Of a stretch of 18,937 nt of DNA, positions 7,249 through 13,664 are shown piece after piece. The notes below the pieces were generated by a model. The model had not been told where the DNA came from. It saw only the letters and a list, made by a program, of their open reading frames with translations, and made no database searches. The stretch's first letter is position 1. Every line of letters starts with the position of its first letter. Both the position numbers and the translations under genes were made by a program. The DNA is from Candidatus Woesearchaeota archaeon CG07_land_8_20_14_0_80_44_23. GTDB taxonomy: Archaea > Nanobdellota > Nanobdellia > Woesearchaeales > 0-14-0-80-44-23. Location: positions 1 through 18,937 of the forward strand of contig PEXD01000005.1 in assembly GCA_002779235.1 (NCBI GenBank). Direction: 5' to 3'.

Positions 7249-8775
7249 TTATTCCCATTCCATTGTTGCTGGGGGCTTGTTGGAAATATCATAAACCACC
7301 CTGTTGACTTCATTAATTTCATTTGTAATTCTTGTAGAAATTTTTTCTAGAATTTCATAAGGAATTTTGGAAAAATTTGCCGTCATCGCATCTTTTGATT
7401 CAATAATCCTGACAACTATGGGATATTTGTAGCTTCTTGCATCCCCCTGAATTCCAACAGATTTTATTGGCAAAAGAACTGCAAAGGCCATCCAGACCTT
7501 ATTATACAGATTTGCATTTCTGAGTTCTTCTTCTATTATATAACCCGCTTTCCGAACAATTTCTGCTTTTTCCGGAGTTACTTCTCCAATAATTCTAATA
7601 GCCAGCCCTGGCCCGGGAAAGACGTGCCTATTGATAATATTCTCAGATAATCCCAGATTTTTCGCTATGCTTCTAACTTCATTCTTGTACAAGTCCCTTA
7701 AAGGTTCATATACCTCTAAATTCATCTTTTCTGGAAGGCCGCCAACATTGTGATGTGATTTGATGACTGAAGAATTTGGGGTTATGCCGCTCTCAATTCT
7801 ATCTGAATAAATAGTTCCCTGAATCAAAACCCCTGCTTTTTCCTGCTGGGCAATTTCATCAAAGATATCAATGAATAGCTTGCCTATAATTTTTCGTTTT
7901 TCTTCCGGTTCCGTAATATTTTTTAATGCGCTGAAAAATCTGTCTGCCGCATTTATAATTTTGAGATTTAAGTTATGTTTTGAAAATTCTTGTTCCATAA
8001 ATTCAGTTTCTTTATGGCGCATCAGCCCTGTATCCACATAAACAGCAGTTAGCTTTTCTCCAATTATTCTGCTTACCAAAATTGCTGTCGTGGATGAATC
8101 CACACCGCCAGATAAAGCTATTATTGCTTTTCTATTCCCTATTTTTTTCCTTATCTCATCAGAGATGTTCTCAATGATATTGGAAATCATCAGCTCTTTT
8201 TTAGCATTACAGACATTAAAGATGAAATTTTCAAGAATTCTGTTTCCATTTTCAGTATGAGTGACTTCCGGATGAAACTGAACCCCATACTGCTTTTTCT
8301 TCTGATTTTCAAAAACTGCAATAGGCGATTTATCAGTGACAGCAACTACTGAATAATCCTGTGGCAATTTCGTTACAATGTCTTTGTGATTCATCCAGAT
8401 TTTTTCTGTTTTACTAAGCCCTTGTAATAAACCGCTCTGACCAATCGTTCTGAGTTCAGTTACTCCATATTCACCAGCATTTCCTGATTTTACTTCTCCA
8501 TTTTCAAGATATGCTATTAACTGATGGCCGTAACAGATTCCTAAAACAGGAACTCCAATATTTAAAATTTCTTTGTCGCATTTTGGAGAATCATTATCAT
8601 AAACTGATGCTGCGCTCCCTGATAAGATTATTCCCTTTAAGCCAGATATCTTTTTCAAATCTTCTTTCCTTGTATTTGACGGCAAAACTTCTGCATGAAC
8701 GCCAAAATCCAGAATCCTTCTTAAAATTAAATGACAATACTGGCCTCCAAAATCCAGTATTGCAATAGTGTCCAT
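7249..8775 (-). CDS. guaA: GMP synthase (glutamine-hydrolysing), single-chain
   Basis: The enzyme makes GMP from XMP, ATP and glutamine. The N-terminal class I amidotransferase has the nucleophile in GICYGHQLIAY (C81) with the dyad in QFHPE (H168, E170). The ATP-pyrophosphatase domain has the P-loop LSGGVDSST (from 221). The C-terminal dimerisation domain contains FPGPGLAIR and ends PPATMEWE. At 508 aa it is full length. I chose ATG 8775, since the frame continues upstream to 8964 without homologous sequence and a TATA region lies 20-30 nt ahead of 8775. Many archaea split this enzyme into two subunits; here it is fused as in bacteria. The gene is clearly more A/T-rich than the topoisomerase block. 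It is divergent from the phosphoribosyltransferase. Confidence 0.96.
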   Translation of the reverse strand: MDTIAILDFGGQYCHLILRRILDFGVHAEVLPSNTRKEDLKKISGLKGIILSGSAASVYDNDSPKCDKEILNIGVPVLGICYGHQLIAYLENGEVKSGNAGEYGVTELRTIGQSGLLQGLSKTEKIWMNHKDIVTKLPQDYSVVAVTDKSPIAVFENQKKKQYGVQFHPEVTHTENGNRILENFIFNVCNAKKELMISNIIENISDEIRKKIGNRKAIIALSGGVDSSTTAILVSRIIGEKLTAVYVDTGLMRHKETEFMEQEFSKHNLNLKIINAADRFFSALKNITEPEEKRKIIGKLFIDIFDEIAQQEKAGVLIQGTIYSDRIESGITPNSSVIKSHHNVGGLPEKMNLEVYEPLRDLYKNEVRSIAKNLGLSENIINRHVFPGPGLAIRIIGEVTPEKAEIVRKAGYIIEEELRNANLYNKVWMAFAVLLPIKSVGIQGDARSYKYPIVVRIIESKDAMTANFSKIPYEILEKISTRITNEINEVNRVVYDISNKPPATMEWE

Positions 8776-8790
8776 AGACACATAACATAA

Positions 8791-8808
8791 TCTTTTATTC
8801 TTAAAGTT
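8791..8808 (-). promoter_or_regulatory. TATA region for guaA
   Basis: The minus strand reads CTTTAAGAATAAAAGA. Overlapping TATA-like elements lie about 20-28 nt before the ATG at 8775, consistent with a leaderless or nearly leaderless mRNA and supporting the short start. Confidence 0.45.
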
Positions 8809-8883
8809 TACTAAAATTCTGCATTCCTTGTGATAATCTCCAGATTGCTGATTTGAATATGCAAGGGTGTCATTAACCGATAA

Positions 8884-8895
8884 TTTTATTAATAT
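8884..8895 (+). promoter_or_regulatory. TATA box for the phosphoribosyltransferase gene
   Basis: TTTTATTAATAT is centred about 25 nt before ATG 8914. It favours that ATG over the ATG at 8899, which would lie too close to the box. Confidence 0.5.
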
Positions 8896-8913
8896 ATTAT
8901 GCTTTTCTTGTAT

Positions 8914-9462
8914 ATGGCAGATGCAAATTCGGAACATATCAAAGTTTCTTACGAAGATGTCCACTTGGCTGTTGTGAATGCCTGCGACACTGTAATCAAA
9001 GATAGTTACAAACCCGACATTCTGATAGGAATAAGCACGGGAGGCCTGGTAGTTGTAAAAATTGTGAAAGCGTGTCTGGAAGATTATTTCAAAAAAGAGA
9101 AGATTCCAACTTATGTGATAGGAATATCATACTATGACAAGAATAAGAACAGGATGCCTGAGCCAATAATAACACAGCAGCTGGACTCTGACCTTGAGAA
9201 GAAGATAGAAGGGGCGAAAGTGCTGATATGTGATGAAGTTGATGATTCAAGGGCTACTCTTGAAAAAGCATCTGATTACATTTTGGGTTTGAGAGCAAGG
9301 GAATTAAGGATTCTTGTTGCACACATGAAGGATATGCCAAAAGATGGCAGGATTCCTGAAAATGTCAAATTCTATTATGGCAAGAAAATGCCTCCTAATT
9401 GGATTGATTATCAGTGGGGGTTCAGGGAACTTTTTTTAATAAAAAAAAATTCAGGAATATAG
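8914..9462 (+). CDS. Purine-type phosphoribosyltransferase (xanthine/hypoxanthine-like)
   Basis: This is a type I phosphoribosyltransferase of 182 aa. The PRPP-binding loop is VLICDEVDDSRATL (about 103-116), and the pyrophosphate loop region is IGISTGGLVV (about 38-47). The E-V-D-D-S/T-R loop is like that of the yeast-type hypoxanthine and xanthine phosphoribosyltransferases, and the C-terminal IDYQWGF replaces the more usual Y-P-W-E. It likely condenses a free 6-oxopurine with PRPP to give IMP, XMP or GMP. It is divergent from guaA and near prs, which supports a role in purine salvage. The exact base cannot be told from sequence alone. Start chosen as ATG 8914 by the TATA box; ATG 8899 is the alternative. 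Confidence 0.85.
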   Translation: MADANSEHIKVSYEDVHLAVVNACDTVIKDSYKPDILIGISTGGLVVVKIVKACLEDYFKKEKIPTYVIGISYYDKNKNRMPEPIITQQLDSDLEKKIEGAKVLICDEVDDSRATLEKASDYILGLRARELRILVAHMKDMPKDGRIPENVKFYYGKKMPPNWIDYQWGFRELFLIKKNSGI

Positions 9463-9615
9463 TTTTCAGCATTTCTTACGCAATATTTGCTTGTGCAGAA
9501 TATTTTTTATGCACCAGCAGTTTGCAATCAAAAAATATTTAATATTCCAACACCGGATTAACACATTCCCGAAAAGAAAAACTTTTTAAAAAGGGGCAGG
9601 CACCATTAAAGGGAA
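9463..9615. other. Gene-free gap before tRNA-Arg
   Basis: This 153-bp A/T-rich stretch has no open frame of note. Its only recognisable content is the strong tRNA promoter block at 9572-9593. Confidence 0.5.
9572..9593 (+). promoter_or_regulatory. Promoter of tRNA-Arg
   Basis: The TATA core CTTTTTAAAAAG ends 22 nt before the tRNA 5' end, so transcription would start just ahead of or at the mature end. The whole 22-bp block recurs exactly at 7107-7128. Confidence 0.55.
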
Positions 9616-9690
9616 GGGCCCATAGCCTAGTCTGGATAAGGCGACAGCCCTCTAAGCTGTAGATCGGGGGTCCGAATCCCCCTGGGCCCA
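9616..9690 (+). tRNA. tRNA-Arg (anticodon UCU)
   Basis: The cloverleaf is complete. Acceptor GGGCCCA (9616-9622) pairs with TGGGCCC (9683-9689) and the discriminator is A9690. The D stem is GCCT/AGGC with GG in the loop. The anticodon stem ACAGC/GCTGT has the seven-base loop CCTCTAA, placing TCT at 9651-9653. The variable loop has five bases and the T stem is GGGGG/CCCCC. No CCA is encoded and no intron is present. It decodes AGA (and AGG by wobble). Two positions are odd: base 33 is C (9650) and the T loop is TCCGAAT, making base 55 C (9672). Both are almost always U. All stems are otherwise perfectly paired, so I still call it functional. Confidence 0.92.
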
Positions 9691-9726
9691 TATCTGGTTT
9701 GTTTGCAAATAGCAGAGGTGCTCATA

Positions 9727-10116
9727 ATGAAAAATAAAATTTTTGGGGCAGTACTCCTTTTTACTCTGCTGATATTCTCTTTTGGGTGTGCAAAAAGAAC
9801 AGATGGTTCTTCCCCCTCTGAAGCTTCTTCGTGGATAAAATATCAGCCGGTGAAATGCGACAGGGCTCCGTGGGAGCAGTGGTACCTTGACGGAAATATT
9901 ACGTTTGTAAAAGTCCCAACAGATAAAGAGCTTATTGTTGCTTATTATAGCAGAAATTATAAGGTAAATGTTCTGAATTACACTGCGGTAATGTCTCCTG
10001 CTGGAAATGTGAGCTGCGATGCATGCAGCGTGTGCCCAAAGGAATATTATGTGAAAATTGAGGTTCTCTCAAAATATGTTTCAAAAATGAAGGGGCTTGG
10101 CTGGCAGGAAGTTTAA
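9727..10116 (+). CDS. Small secreted lipoprotein-like protein, unknown function
   Basis: The 129-residue protein starts at ATG 9727, with GAGGTG at 9715-9720, 6 nt upstream. MKNKIFGAVLLFTLLIFSFG is a classical signal sequence followed at once by a cysteine (C21), so a lipobox-like SFGC is present and membrane anchoring outside the cell is likely. A Ser/Thr-rich linker precedes a small domain containing CDACSVCP, a C-x-x-C-x-x-C cluster that could hold a metal or disulfides, then KEYYVKIEVLSKYV. I do not recognise the family. It lies alone between two tRNA genes and is followed by a T-rich tract typical of archaeal termination. Confidence 0.75.
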   Translation: MKNKIFGAVLLFTLLIFSFGCAKRTDGSSPSEASSWIKYQPVKCDRAPWEQWYLDGNITFVKVPTDKELIVAYYSRNYKVNVLNYTAVMSPAGNVSCDACSVCPKEYYVKIEVLSKYVSKMKGLGWQEV

Positions 10117-10133
10117 TTCTTTTTTCTTTTTGT
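10117..10133 (+). terminator. T-rich archaeal terminator
   Basis: TTCTTTTTTCTTTTTGT directly follows the TAA of the lipoprotein-like gene. Oligo-T tracts without a stem are the usual archaeal termination signal. Confidence 0.45.
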
Positions 10134-10162
10134 GGATTTTAATATCTTGAAAGAGGTAGAAA

Positions 10163-10173
10163 CTTTTATAAAT
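10163..10173 (+). promoter_or_regulatory. Promoter of tRNA-Cys
   Basis: CTTTTATAAAT is centred about 30 nt before the mature tRNA 5' end at 10198. Confidence 0.5.
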
Positions 10174-10197
10174 TGGCTGCAATTCATAAATTTAGGC

Positions 10198-10270
10198 GCG
10201 GGGGTAGCCAAGTGGCTAAGGCAATCGCCTGCAGAGCGATCATTCGGGGGTTCGAGTCCCTCCCCTCGCT
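10198..10270 (+). tRNA. tRNA-Cys (anticodon GCA)
   Basis: The acceptor GCGGGGG pairs with CCCTCGC (one G-T pair). The discriminator is T10270, the identity base for cysteine. The anticodon stem ATCGC/GCGAT encloses CTGCAGA with GCA at 10231-10233. The T arm is GGGGG-TTCGAGT-CCCTC with one wobble. No intron and no encoded CCA. Unlike the neighbouring tRNA-Arg, U33 and U55 are both normal. Its 3' end is only 2 nt from the stop codon of the convergent phosphoesterase gene. Confidence 0.95.
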
Positions 10271-10272
10271 TT

Positions 10273-10644
10273 CTATTCTTTCCTGAAGAGAAGCCAGTTT
10301 TTTTCGCCGGCCTTTGCAAACTTCAGAAGGACGTATTTACCTTTCATCTTTTTTCCTTTCAGGACAAAAACTATTTTTTCATCGCTTCTTGACTCAAGCT
10401 CAAATGTTCCGGAATCCCAGATTTTGACTGTGCCTGCGCCGTATGAGCCTTCCGGGATTACTCCCTCAAAATTGATGTATGAAACATCATGGTCTGGAAC
10501 ATTCACAGCAAGGCGCTTTACTCCTACTTCAATAGGCGGTTCTTTTGGAACTGCCCAGCTTTTGAGAACGCCTTCAAGCTCAAGGCGGAAATCCCAGTGG
10601 AGATGCGAGGCGTGGTGCTCCTGCACGACAAATCTCGGGCTCAT
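10273..10644 (-). CDS. Stand-alone LigD-type 3'-phosphoesterase
   Basis: This 123-residue protein corresponds to the PE domain of the bacterial NHEJ ligase LigD, which trims 3'-phosphate and 3'-terminal ribonucleotide ends in a metal-dependent reaction. The signature FVVQEHHASHLHWDFRLEL holds the metal-site residues H10, H16 and D18, followed by WAVPKEPP, then VPDHDVSY (second histidine) and FEGVIPEGSYGAG. No ligase, polymerase or Ku gene is nearby. Free-standing PE proteins are known in archaea and bacteria. ATG 10644 is preceded by a TATA box 26 nt upstream, so the mRNA is leaderless. It probably acts in DNA or RNA end repair. It converges on tRNA-Cys. Confidence 0.9.
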   Translation of the reverse strand: MSPRFVVQEHHASHLHWDFRLELEGVLKSWAVPKEPPIEVGVKRLAVNVPDHDVSYINFEGVIPEGSYGAGTVKIWDSGTFELESRSDEKIVFVLKGKKMKGKYVLLKFAKAGEKNWLLFRKE

Positions 10645-10665
10645 GAGAAGAATGGAGTTTCTGGA

Positions 10666-10674
10666 TTATATAAA
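10666..10674 (-). promoter_or_regulatory. TATA box for the 3'-phosphoesterase gene
   Basis: The minus strand reads TTTATATAA and is centred 26 nt before ATG 10644. It lies in the 41-nt gap after the HExxH gene, so the phosphoesterase is not simply dependent on that gene's transcript. Confidence 0.5.
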
Positions 10675-10682
10675 TCTGGCGG

Positions 10683-10725
10683 AGTTTACACTATCTTTTT
10701 CCCAAGAAGTACATCAGTGTAAACT
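10683..10725 (-). repeat. 10-bp inverted repeat spanning a stop codon
   Basis: AGTTTACACT (10683-10692) and AGTGTAAACT (10716-10725) are perfect inverted copies 23 nt apart. They cover the last codons and stop of the HExxH gene, so its mRNA could end in a stem-loop. A 10-bp match at this distance is expected about once by chance in a window this size. Confidence 0.25.
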
Positions 10726-11537
10726 GATTTTCCCATTTCTGCTTCCTTGGCAGTGAAGAAGGCAGCCCCTGATGCATAATCAGACGGTTCATCAAGGTCA
10801 TAAACCAATTTCGCTTCATAATTATCATTTGGACAGGAAATTCTTAGAAGAATCTCCTTTATTCCTCTTCCCATCTTCCTGCTATAGTGCTTGTAGGCGC
10901 TTTTCATCTCACCCAAAAAGCGTTCAAGAGAATAAACTGCAAAAGCGGGATTGTCCATCTTTTCTGTCTTATCCAAAGAAACGTTCAGCTCAACACAGCG
11001 GGCGTGCCCCTCAAGAAATGAAAAATTGTTCCATCTCCAAATCGGCTTTACCAGCTTGAAAAAATCCTGGAGATAGTGGTCATACTCATGCGCATATTCT
11101 GAGAATGCCTCTGCCTTATTTGATGGATTAAATCGGATAACCTTATGGTAGGCATCATACCCGTTATCAATTCCATAGATTAATTTCCCATTAACTTTTC
11201 GTTTTTCAATAGTGGATTTGAGCGACGAATAAATCGCACGGGGCAGGAACAGGATTTTATCAGATAATCCAACCACTTTTGTTACAGGCTCCTCATAAAC
11301 ATTGACTCCAAGGAAAGCTTTTGTTTCCTGCTTTGCATCAAGAATTATCTCATCGAGCTCAGCCCTGTTTTTGGCGCGGCTGAAAAAGGACTCCTCATTG
11401 CTTTTTGCATCATTGCGAATTTTTCTTGCACTGTAAAGCTTCAAAGAAAGGTCGGCAAGGGAATCCTCAATGGCTTCAATTCCTTTGCCTGTCATGACGA
11501 ACTCATCCATTTCCTCTTTTGAGGGTGTGTATACCAT
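10686..11537 (-). CDS. Putative HExxH zinc metalloprotein, family not recognised
   Basis: This is a 283-residue soluble protein. HEYDH at 150-154, in the helix SEYAHEYDHYLQDF, fits the HExxH zinc-protease motif, and EGHARCVELN about 20 residues later supplies a glutamate (E176) that could be the third ligand, as in gluzincins. The N-terminal half is helical and charged. No signal peptide or membrane segment is visible. It could be a peptidase or a non-proteolytic relative. ATG 11537 is chosen because a TATA box is centred 26 nt upstream; the frame is also open to a TTG at 11552. The metal site is inferred from motif spacing, and the function is unproven. Confidence 0.7.
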   Translation of the reverse strand: MVYTPSKEEMDEFVMTGKGIEAIEDSLADLSLKLYSARKIRNDAKSNEESFFSRAKNRAELDEIILDAKQETKAFLGVNVYEEPVTKVVGLSDKILFLPRAIYSSLKSTIEKRKVNGKLIYGIDNGYDAYHKVIRFNPSNKAEAFSEYAHEYDHYLQDFFKLVKPIWRWNNFSFLEGHARCVELNVSLDKTEKMDNPAFAVYSLERFLGEMKSAYKHYSRKMGRGIKEILLRISCPNDNYEAKLVYDLDEPSDYASGAAFFTAKEAEMGKSVYTDVLLGKKIV

Positions 11538-11558
11538 AGGGGCAGATAGCAAGCGCTA

Positions 11559-11567
11559 ATATATAAA
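11559..11567 (-). promoter_or_regulatory. TATA box for the HExxH gene
   Basis: The minus strand reads TTTATATAT, centred 26 nt before ATG 11537, and supports the shorter start. Confidence 0.5.
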
Positions 11568-11618
11568 TCTTTTGTTTTTTTACCACTTATTAGTGACTAT
11601 ATTATTTTTTGAAAAAGG

Positions 11619-11628
11619 TTTTTATATG
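11619..11628 (+). promoter_or_regulatory. TATA box for the tRNA methyltransferase gene
   Basis: TTTTTATATG is centred about 28 nt before ATG 11651. It lies inside the upstream in-frame extension, which argues that the extension is not translated. Confidence 0.5.
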
Positions 11629-11650
11629 GAAGCGGAATCCTTGTTCTGAA

Positions 11651-12400
11651 ATGGAAAAGGACGGCTCGGTAAAGAGGATTATAATATCAAAAGAGGGCAG
11701 AAAATTCTATGTGAAGGACCTCTCGCAGGACTACCACACCCAGTTCGGGTTTATCAGGAAAGAGGAGCTTTCAAGGGAGGACGGCTCAGAGGTTGTCTCA
11801 AACATCGGAGAAAAGATGAGGATAATCTCCCCAAGCTTTATAGACAGGTATAGAAAGATAAGAAGGGCGCCCCAGATAATACCCTTAAAGGACATGGCGG
11901 CGATAATTGCAGAGACAGGAGTCAGCAGGGATTCTCTTGTTATTGATGCTGGAACTGGCTCTGGAGCGCTGGCCTGCTTCCTGGCAAACTACGCAAAGAA
12001 GGTTGTCAGCTATGAGATTAGGGAGGATTTCTTTAGGGTTGCCTCTGAAAATGTGAAACTGCTGGGGCTTTCAAACATAGAGCTGAAGAACAAGAATGTT
12101 TATGACGGGATTGATGAGAAAGATGTCGGCTTAATAACATTTGACCTGCCTGAGCCCTGGCTGGCTGTTAAAAGTGCAGAACAAGCATTGAAAATCGGCG
12201 GGTTTATTGTCTCATACAGCCCGACAATTCCCCAGGTGATGGACTTCTCAGCAGAGATGAAAAAGCATCCCTGCTTCCAGCACATAAAGACGATTGAGAT
12301 AATAGAAAGGCAGTGGGAAGTTGAGGAAAGGAAAGTAAGGCCCAAGAGCCAGGAGATAGGGCACTCAGGATTTTTGAGCTTCTATAGAAGGATTTGTTAA
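11651..12400 (+). CDS. trmI: tRNA (adenine-N1)-methyltransferase, TrmI type
   Basis: This SAM-dependent enzyme methylates N1 of adenine 58 (and 57 in some archaea) in the T loop of tRNA and works as a homotetramer. The N-terminal small domain (1-60) is followed by the Rossmann core. Motif I is VIDAGTGSGALACFLA (97-112), the ribose-binding acid is in YEIRED (E122), and the family-specific DLPEPW is at 165-170. GHSGFLSFYRRI closes the protein at 249 aa, full length. ATG 11651 was chosen by the TATA box; the frame is also open to a TTG at 11609. The stop abuts the stop of the convergent MFS gene with no gap. A58 is present in both tRNAs in this window. Confidence 0.92.
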   Translation: MEKDGSVKRIIISKEGRKFYVKDLSQDYHTQFGFIRKEELSREDGSEVVSNIGEKMRIISPSFIDRYRKIRRAPQIIPLKDMAAIIAETGVSRDSLVIDAGTGSGALACFLANYAKKVVSYEIREDFFRVASENVKLLGLSNIELKNKNVYDGIDEKDVGLITFDLPEPWLAVKSAEQALKIGGFIVSYSPTIPQVMDFSAEMKKHPCFQHIKTIEIIERQWEVEERKVRPKSQEIGHSGFLSFYRRIC

Positions 12401-13603
12401 TCAATCCTTTTCTTTTACATATGCAAGCATAATTACTGCTGCAAGAGTAAGTGCTAGGGAAACTATCAGCGGCACAATGTAGTTTATCCTGTCCCAGAGC
12501 AGCCCTGCAATGAGTGAGGAGGGAAGGGCGCAGATTCCCACTGCCATCTGGAAGAGCCCCAGTCCGCTTGCCCTTTTGTCAGCCGGAGAAAGCTCTGCGA
12601 CAAATGCGCGCTGGACAGGGTCGAGAGCTCCTTTGTGCATGCCGTACACTATGAAGGTAAGCACCACAGCCCAGATGTAGCTTTTCAGGAAGATGAAAAG
12701 CCAGCAGACAATAGCCCAGAGCATGAAGGAAATCATAATAACGGGCTTTCTCCCGATTTTGTCAGCAAGCTTTCCAAAGAGTATTGAGAATATGAATGCA
12801 AAGATTACAAAGAGAAGGTAAAGGAGCGGGACAAGCTCTATCTTAAACCCGAACTTTTGGGCATATACAAGCAGGAAGGAATAGCTGAATGATGCGAGGG
12901 CGAAAACCGAGCTCAACCCGAGGAAGAGCTTGAAATCAGGCGAGATTGCCCTGAAGGAAAGCCACTGGTATTTTTCGCGCCTGACAGCAGGCCTCTTTTC
13001 CTTGATGAAAACCAGCACAAGGATTACTGCAATGAGCGAGGGGATTGCGGCAACCAGGAAGAGCTTTTTGTAGCCCAGAAATTTAAAGAAGAGGATGCTG
13101 AATATTATCCCGAAGACGCCGCCAAGCTTGTCCATCGCCTTGAGGATTCCGAAGTTCCTGCCGCGCTCATGCTTTATGGAAATATCAGCGATTATCGCGT
13201 CCCTGGGAGCATCCCTTATCTTGCCTGCCCTGTCCAGCACCCTGAAGGGTATTACAAGCTCCCAAATGTGCGAAAATGCGTAGCCAATCCTTGAGAGAAA
13301 GCCGCACAGGTATCCAATCCAGATGAAGATTTTTCGCTCCTGAATCCTGTCAGAGACATAGCCGGATGCAGCCTGCGATATTGAGACAATGGCATCGCTC
13401 AGCCCGTCTATGAAGCCGAGGATTGCCATGTTGGCTCCGAGATATACTGTGAGAAAGAAAGGCCAGATTGGGTAAATCATCTCCGCCCCAAAATCATTAA
13501 GAAGAGAAGACCAGGAGAAAACCTTTATTGCACGCTCGCTTTCCCCTTCTGTTTCTGATAAAGGCGCTTTCTTTGCATCAAATATATTGGTGTCCACGTC
13601 CAC
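12401..13603 (-). CDS. Major facilitator superfamily transporter
   Basis: This 400-residue protein has about twelve hydrophobic segments after a 30-residue acidic hydrophilic N-terminus. The loop between TM2 and TM3 carries the MFS motif A in GYVSDRIQERKI. A charged cytoplasmic segment DRAGKIRDAPRDAIIAD follows TM4, and its second-half counterpart DPVQRAFVAELSP is the expected internal repeat. The R-x-x-P-R-D-A-x-I-A-D pattern is typical of an MFS group widespread in prokaryotes, often of unknown substrate. The first codon is GTG at 13603; GTG at 13597 is also possible and no Shine-Dalgarno site decides between them. It is convergent with trmI and downstream of the methyltransferase on the same strand. 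The substrate cannot be read from sequence. Confidence 0.88.
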   Translation of the reverse strand: MDVDTNIFDAKKAPLSETEGESERAIKVFSWSSLLNDFGAEMIYPIWPFFLTVYLGANMAILGFIDGLSDAIVSISQAASGYVSDRIQERKIFIWIGYLCGFLSRIGYAFSHIWELVIPFRVLDRAGKIRDAPRDAIIADISIKHERGRNFGILKAMDKLGGVFGIIFSILFFKFLGYKKLFLVAAIPSLIAVILVLVFIKEKRPAVRREKYQWLSFRAISPDFKLFLGLSSVFALASFSYSFLLVYAQKFGFKIELVPLLYLLFVIFAFIFSILFGKLADKIGRKPVIMISFMLWAIVCWLFIFLKSYIWAVVLTFIVYGMHKGALDPVQRAFVAELSPADKRASGLGLFQMAVGICALPSSLIAGLLWDRINYIVPLIVSLALTLAAVIMLAYVKEKD

Positions 13604-13664
13604 GCTATCCCTCTCTTTAGAGAATAAAAGATTAAATGGTTATAAAAAGGTTTTGGCGCAATCA

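Noticed and set aside
8776..8964. 63-residue N-terminal extension of guaA
   Set aside because: It would overlap the divergent phosphoribosyltransferase, contains the promoter, and precedes the conserved family start MDTIAILDFGGQ.
9616..10270. tRNA genes as integration (attachment) sites
   Set aside because: I found no direct repeat of either tRNA 3' end in the window and no integrase gene.
10132..10392. 86-codon plus-strand open frame
   Set aside because: It reads straight through tRNA-Cys and the 3' part of the phosphoesterase gene.
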